A stretch of 64,000 bases of DNA. Source: Paenibacillus profundus. GTDB lineage: Bacteria; Bacillota; Bacilli; Paenibacillales; Paenibacillaceae. Where the stretch lies: contig NZ_JAJNBZ010000023.1 in the NCBI RefSeq assembly GCF_021369635.1, positions 35,489 through 99,488 on the forward strand. Reading direction: 5' to 3'. Below, piece after piece: positions 61,458 through 64,000 of this stretch (its first letter is position 1; every line of letters starts with the position of its first letter). The notes below the pieces were generated by a model that saw nothing but the letters and a program-made list of their open reading frames with translations, did not search any database and was not told where the DNA came from. Both the position numbers and the translations under genes were made by a program.

Positions 61458-62219
61458 ATGTTAACTTACCCGGCTGCCACAACTAGAGAAGAAAAAATAC
61501 ATATCATCGGCCAAATTAAAGATCGGCTCCTTCAACAGCATGGCGAAACCATTCTGGCGATCGGACTGTACGGCTCGATTGCTCAGGGGATTGACGGTCC
61601 GTATTCCGATATCGAACTTCTCGTGGTCACGAAGGATGGGATATCCCTACCTGATTATGAATTTATATATCTCCCATTCAAAATTGAAATCAGTATGAAC
61701 CAAAAGCATGAAGTTTGTCAATGCGCCACTGCCGTAGATGATTCCTGGGCCATTAAAGCCGGAGTATATACTCATTTGGAAGCGATTTATGACCCGACCG
61801 GATTGCTGGACCAGATCCGTGCTTTGTCAAAACAGATTTCCAAAGAGGCGATCCGGGAAACTATGAGAGAGTTCATGATTTGGGAGCCTTACGAAACCAT
61901 GGGCAAAATACGCAACAATAAAATTGCGGGAAATGACAGCTACCTGCCTCTTGGAGCAAAAGACCTGGCTTGGCAGACCGCCAAGCTGATTGGACTTGCC
62001 AACCGAACCTTCTACAACACGAGAGCCCAAACATATGAAGAATCCCTGCGGATGCCGTCCAGACCGTCTGGATACGATGAGCTCGTAGAATTGATGATGC
62101 GCGGCCAGCTACATGATACAGAGGTGGTTTATAAGCGGTGTGAATGTCTGTGGACTGGATTGAATGAGTGGTATGAGAAGATGGGGATTGATTATAAGGT
62201 GAAGGAATTTCCTTTTTAA
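61458..62219 (+). CDS. Kanamycin nucleotidyltransferase-like protein, ANT(4')-type
   Basis: A 253-residue nucleotidyltransferase. The catalytic motif is LYGSIAQGIDGPYSDIELL (GS-x-DxE type) and a downstream KIEIS strand supplies the third acidic residue. The C-terminal half has PSGYDELVELMMRGQLHDTE and WTGLNEWYEKMGIDY, as in the ANT(4')-Ia enzyme (PSGYDHL..., then EW), so the fold and likely activity are transfer of AMP to the 4'-OH of aminoglycosides. ATG 61458 lies 11 nt after AGGAGAG; TTG 61452 is better spaced and possible. It sits between IS30 and IS4 remnants, suggesting acquisition. Resistance is inferred, not shown. Confidence 0.8.
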   Translation: MLTYPAATTREEKIHIIGQIKDRLLQQHGETILAIGLYGSIAQGIDGPYSDIELLVVTKDGISLPDYEFIYLPFKIEISMNQKHEVCQCATAVDDSWAIKAGVYTHLEAIYDPTGLLDQIRALSKQISKEAIRETMREFMIWEPYETMGKIRNNKIAGNDSYLPLGAKDLAWQTAKLIGLANRTFYNTRAQTYEESLRMPSRPSGYDELVELMMRGQLHDTEVVYKRCECLWTGLNEWYEKMGIDYKVKEFPF

Positions 62220-62304
62220 GCTGCTTTTGTTGCAATGGCGACCTAGTCACGACGGGTGAATTCCTTCAAAACATAACCGACTTTCTCCTATATATCGCAT
62301 TGGT

Positions 62305-62412
62305 GCCGCGTAAATTGCGGCTTATATATTTAACGATATAAGTTCTTGTCCATAACGAAAGACAAGAACTTGTATCGTTAGCCGGAAATGACAAGAACAT
62401 ATACGGCTATTC
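62305..62412. other. Cluster of three hairpins
   Basis: GCCGC/GCGGC (62305-62321), then a 19-bp stem with one mismatch (AACGATATAAGTTCTTGTC at 62332 against 62361-62379), then AGCCG/CGGCT enclosing a third GACAAGAAC. No gene. Could be the end of a mobile element or a structured RNA; the first stem-loop may also end the nucleotidyltransferase transcript. Confidence 0.45.
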
Positions 62413-62460
62413 GTAATTGAGATGTGTTATCAATTAAACCACGCCTGTTTATTAACCAAA

Positions 62461-62790
62461 TTATGTAATGAAAATGAGCTTGTTCTGGCCATCCGTTTGA
62501 AGAATGTGAAAAAGCCTTAACCGCCATTCAACTGGCAGTTGCCCAAGATCAAGCAAACGTGCGAATGACAGTGCCACATGTCGTGAAAGGATTGAACTTG
62601 TTGCATCATACAGCGATTTTAACAATACATACACCATGAGGGCCGTGTACAATTGACCATAGACTGCATTTTCTGACGTACCAAATAGAGTCGGCACGTT
62701 CAAATGTTGCTTGATCCATCGAAAAAAGACCTCCACCTGCCAACAAGCTTTATACATCTGCGCAATTTGTTCGGCTGTCACCTGCATCAA
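62461..62790 (-). pseudogene. IS4-family transposase, C-terminal fragment
   Basis: On the minus strand the text TAEQIAQMYKACWQVEVFFR and WIKQHLNVPTLFGTSENAVY contains the Y-x2-R/C-W-x-VE-x-FFRWIKQ block (the conserved Glu) of IS4-type transposases. The N-terminal two thirds are absent. Ends at a stop at 62461. Confidence 0.8.
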
Positions 62791-62799
62791 ATCGGAATT

Positions 62800-63077
62800 A
62801 TTTCTTTAATAATCGTTCATGTGATGGAAGTTCTTTCAACTGCTCTCAACTAGTATGGTGTGCCTTCAAGGAAAAAGCTAGTATCGATATCGATAAAGAC
62901 GGCGGGTTCGGTGTGTACCTAAGGGACATTCGGGATTCAAAGCTTAAAAAGGCGTAACTAAAAAAACTCATGGAACTTAAGGAAAGCATTGAGTGTATTG
63001 CCCAGTAATCCAAATGATTAATAGATATCAGAAGATCAAGAGGTTAATCTCTATACTTTTGTAATGGGAGATATTAA
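62800..63077. other. Decayed interval before the lipoprotein gene
   Basis: A plus-strand frame (KASIDIDKDGGFGVYLRDIR, ending at 62958) and a second short one (ELKESIECIAQ) read like fragments of lost genes. TATACT near 63052 could be the -10 box of the next gene. Confidence 0.25.
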
Positions 63078-63962
63078 ATGAATCTACTTAATGATAATAA
63101 ACCCTTAATTAGTAGAGCATGCTTATTATTTGTCACTTTGGTTCTTATTATTGCAGGGTGCAGCAGTTCCAAGACTGATGAAACAAATTCTAAGATTGAA
63201 CCGGTAGCTGCTATTTATTATTCCACCGATCTTCCAAATGAAAAAATAGGCGATGGATTAAGTTACTTGTTCCTCATCGATCAACAAGGGAAGCATATGA
63301 CAATAAAGAAGCGGGGATTGGAGTTAAACTCGATCATTCCTTATAAGGGGGCACTACTCCTTAATCAGAAAAATGAGCTTCTTTCCATAAAACAAGATAG
63401 CGACTTGATTAAGTCAACATCATTTGAAGAAGATTGTAAGGTTTACGCTGGTTATGGACAATCTTCTGGACAAGTGAACGATCAGAATACGTTTTATTCT
63501 ATTTATAACCAAAGTTTTAGCAGTGATAGGAAGCATTACATTTCCAAAATAAGATGGGGTGACCAAACGAATAACTACTGTAAAGATATTAATGAATATA
63601 TTGAAGTATCGGGAGATGACGGTAGCAGCATTTATTTCATTTCGTCTGAAACTGAAGATGGTAACAAAAAAAGTTTTCATAAGCTGTCCTTAGAGAACGA
63701 TAAGTTGATTATGACAAAGACATTTCTTGAACAAGTGAAGACGGATGGAAGATTCATGTTTACTAAGTTGATACCATATAGCAATGACATGGTGGGTATA
63801 TATGCAGACTTAGTTGGAGCTAAAGTCGAATTAAATCTGATACAAATCGACAAGGACAATAAAACCCCTTTAAAAAAACACCCCTTGGTACAATACGACC
63901 GTAGTAATTCGCATTATTATTTCTTCAACAAAGAAAGCATTTATGTGAGCATTTTGCAGTAA
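63078..63962 (+). CDS. Putative lipoprotein of unknown function
   Basis: 294 residues with a signal sequence (ACLLFVTLVLIIAGCSSSK) whose lipobox LIIAGC predicts a lipid-anchored cysteine. The body is beta-rich and resembles a repeated-blade or WD-like surface protein (SYLFLIDQQGKHMTIKK, LLLNQKNELLSIKQDS, SIYFISSETEDGNK), but no family is recognised. ATG 63078 follows GGGAGATATTAA. AT-rich compared with the first half of the window, like its neighbours. The gene appears complete and ends 38 nt before the window edge. Confidence 0.65.
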   Translation: MNLLNDNKPLISRACLLFVTLVLIIAGCSSSKTDETNSKIEPVAAIYYSTDLPNEKIGDGLSYLFLIDQQGKHMTIKKRGLELNSIIPYKGALLLNQKNELLSIKQDSDLIKSTSFEEDCKVYAGYGQSSGQVNDQNTFYSIYNQSFSSDRKHYISKIRWGDQTNNYCKDINEYIEVSGDDGSSIYFISSETEDGNKKSFHKLSLENDKLIMTKTFLEQVKTDGRFMFTKLIPYSNDMVGIYADLVGAKVELNLIQIDKDNKTPLKKHPLVQYDRSNSHYYFFNKESIYVSILQ

Positions 63963-64000
63963 TCTAAGCCCTTGCTACACAAGGACTTTCAGCAATAAAA

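Noticed and set aside
1..64000. CRISPR arrays, rRNA and tRNA genes
   Set aside because: No regularly spaced direct repeats of CRISPR type and no recognisable tRNA or rRNA sequences were seen in the window.

Overview
The window looks like a chromosomal segment of a spore-forming Gram-positive bacterium of the Paenibacillaceae, most likely Paenibacillus. Support: ytxC-thrS order behind a T-box, a LiaFSR locus, an S-layer (SLH) anchored glycosidase, a small acid-soluble spore protein-like gene with a sigma-G-type promoter, GlnR/TnrA boxes, a menaquinone futalosine-pathway gene (mqnC), and strong AGGAGG ribosome binding sites. The species cannot be fixed from the sequence alone.

Layout. 0-7.3 kb: end of an HRDC-domain protein, corA with a long leader, a SAM-riboswitch-controlled metA-metI-metC operon, and mqnC. 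7.9-17.3 kb: a large secreted collagenase, ytxC, T-box-thrS, and a secreted M1 metallopeptidase. 17.7-21.8 kb: an ammonium transporter with two GlnR/TnrA boxes, then an MFS exporter with its PadR regulator. 21.8-25.2 kb: a 3D-domain protein, the spore protein-like gene, and a complete IS1182-type insertion. 25.2-28.6 kb: liaF-liaS-liaR-yugN, where LiaF carries an unusual FNKD repeat. 29-34.6 kb: htrA, a two-component system, ispH, and a DUF2062 protein. 34.7-37.8 kb: aroF and a second-type glutamine synthetase with a GlnR box. 37.9-46.9 kb: a maltodextrin regulon (binding protein, two permeases, GH13 enzyme, LacI regulator, two esterases) tied together by two identical 16-bp operators. 47-52.5 kb: a small secreted protein and a 1520-residue GH20/SLH enzyme.

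From 52.5 kb the window is accessory DNA: lower GC, broken genes and IS fragments. Two systems stand out. (1) At 52.9-54.3 kb a TTG-started HTH/TPR receptor of the RRNPP type is followed after 2 nt by a 36-residue pre-peptide (54218-54328) with a signal-peptide-like hydrophobic core and a short C-terminal tail. The pair has its own promoter and terminator and looks like a complete peptide quorum-sensing cassette, next to a broken exported-protein gene and a small membrane protein. (2) At 55.6-61 kb a BlaI/BlaR1-type pair has a sensor domain that is not a penicillin-binding domain. That domain, with its preceding membrane segment, is repeated as stand-alone exported proteins (58168 and 59105), then as a frameshifted copy (60065) and a short remnant (60922). 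BlaI-type dyads (ACTACA-N2-TGTAGT) sit in front of all three intact loci. The end of the window has IS30 and IS4 fragments around an ANT(4')-like nucleotidyltransferase, then a lipoprotein gene.
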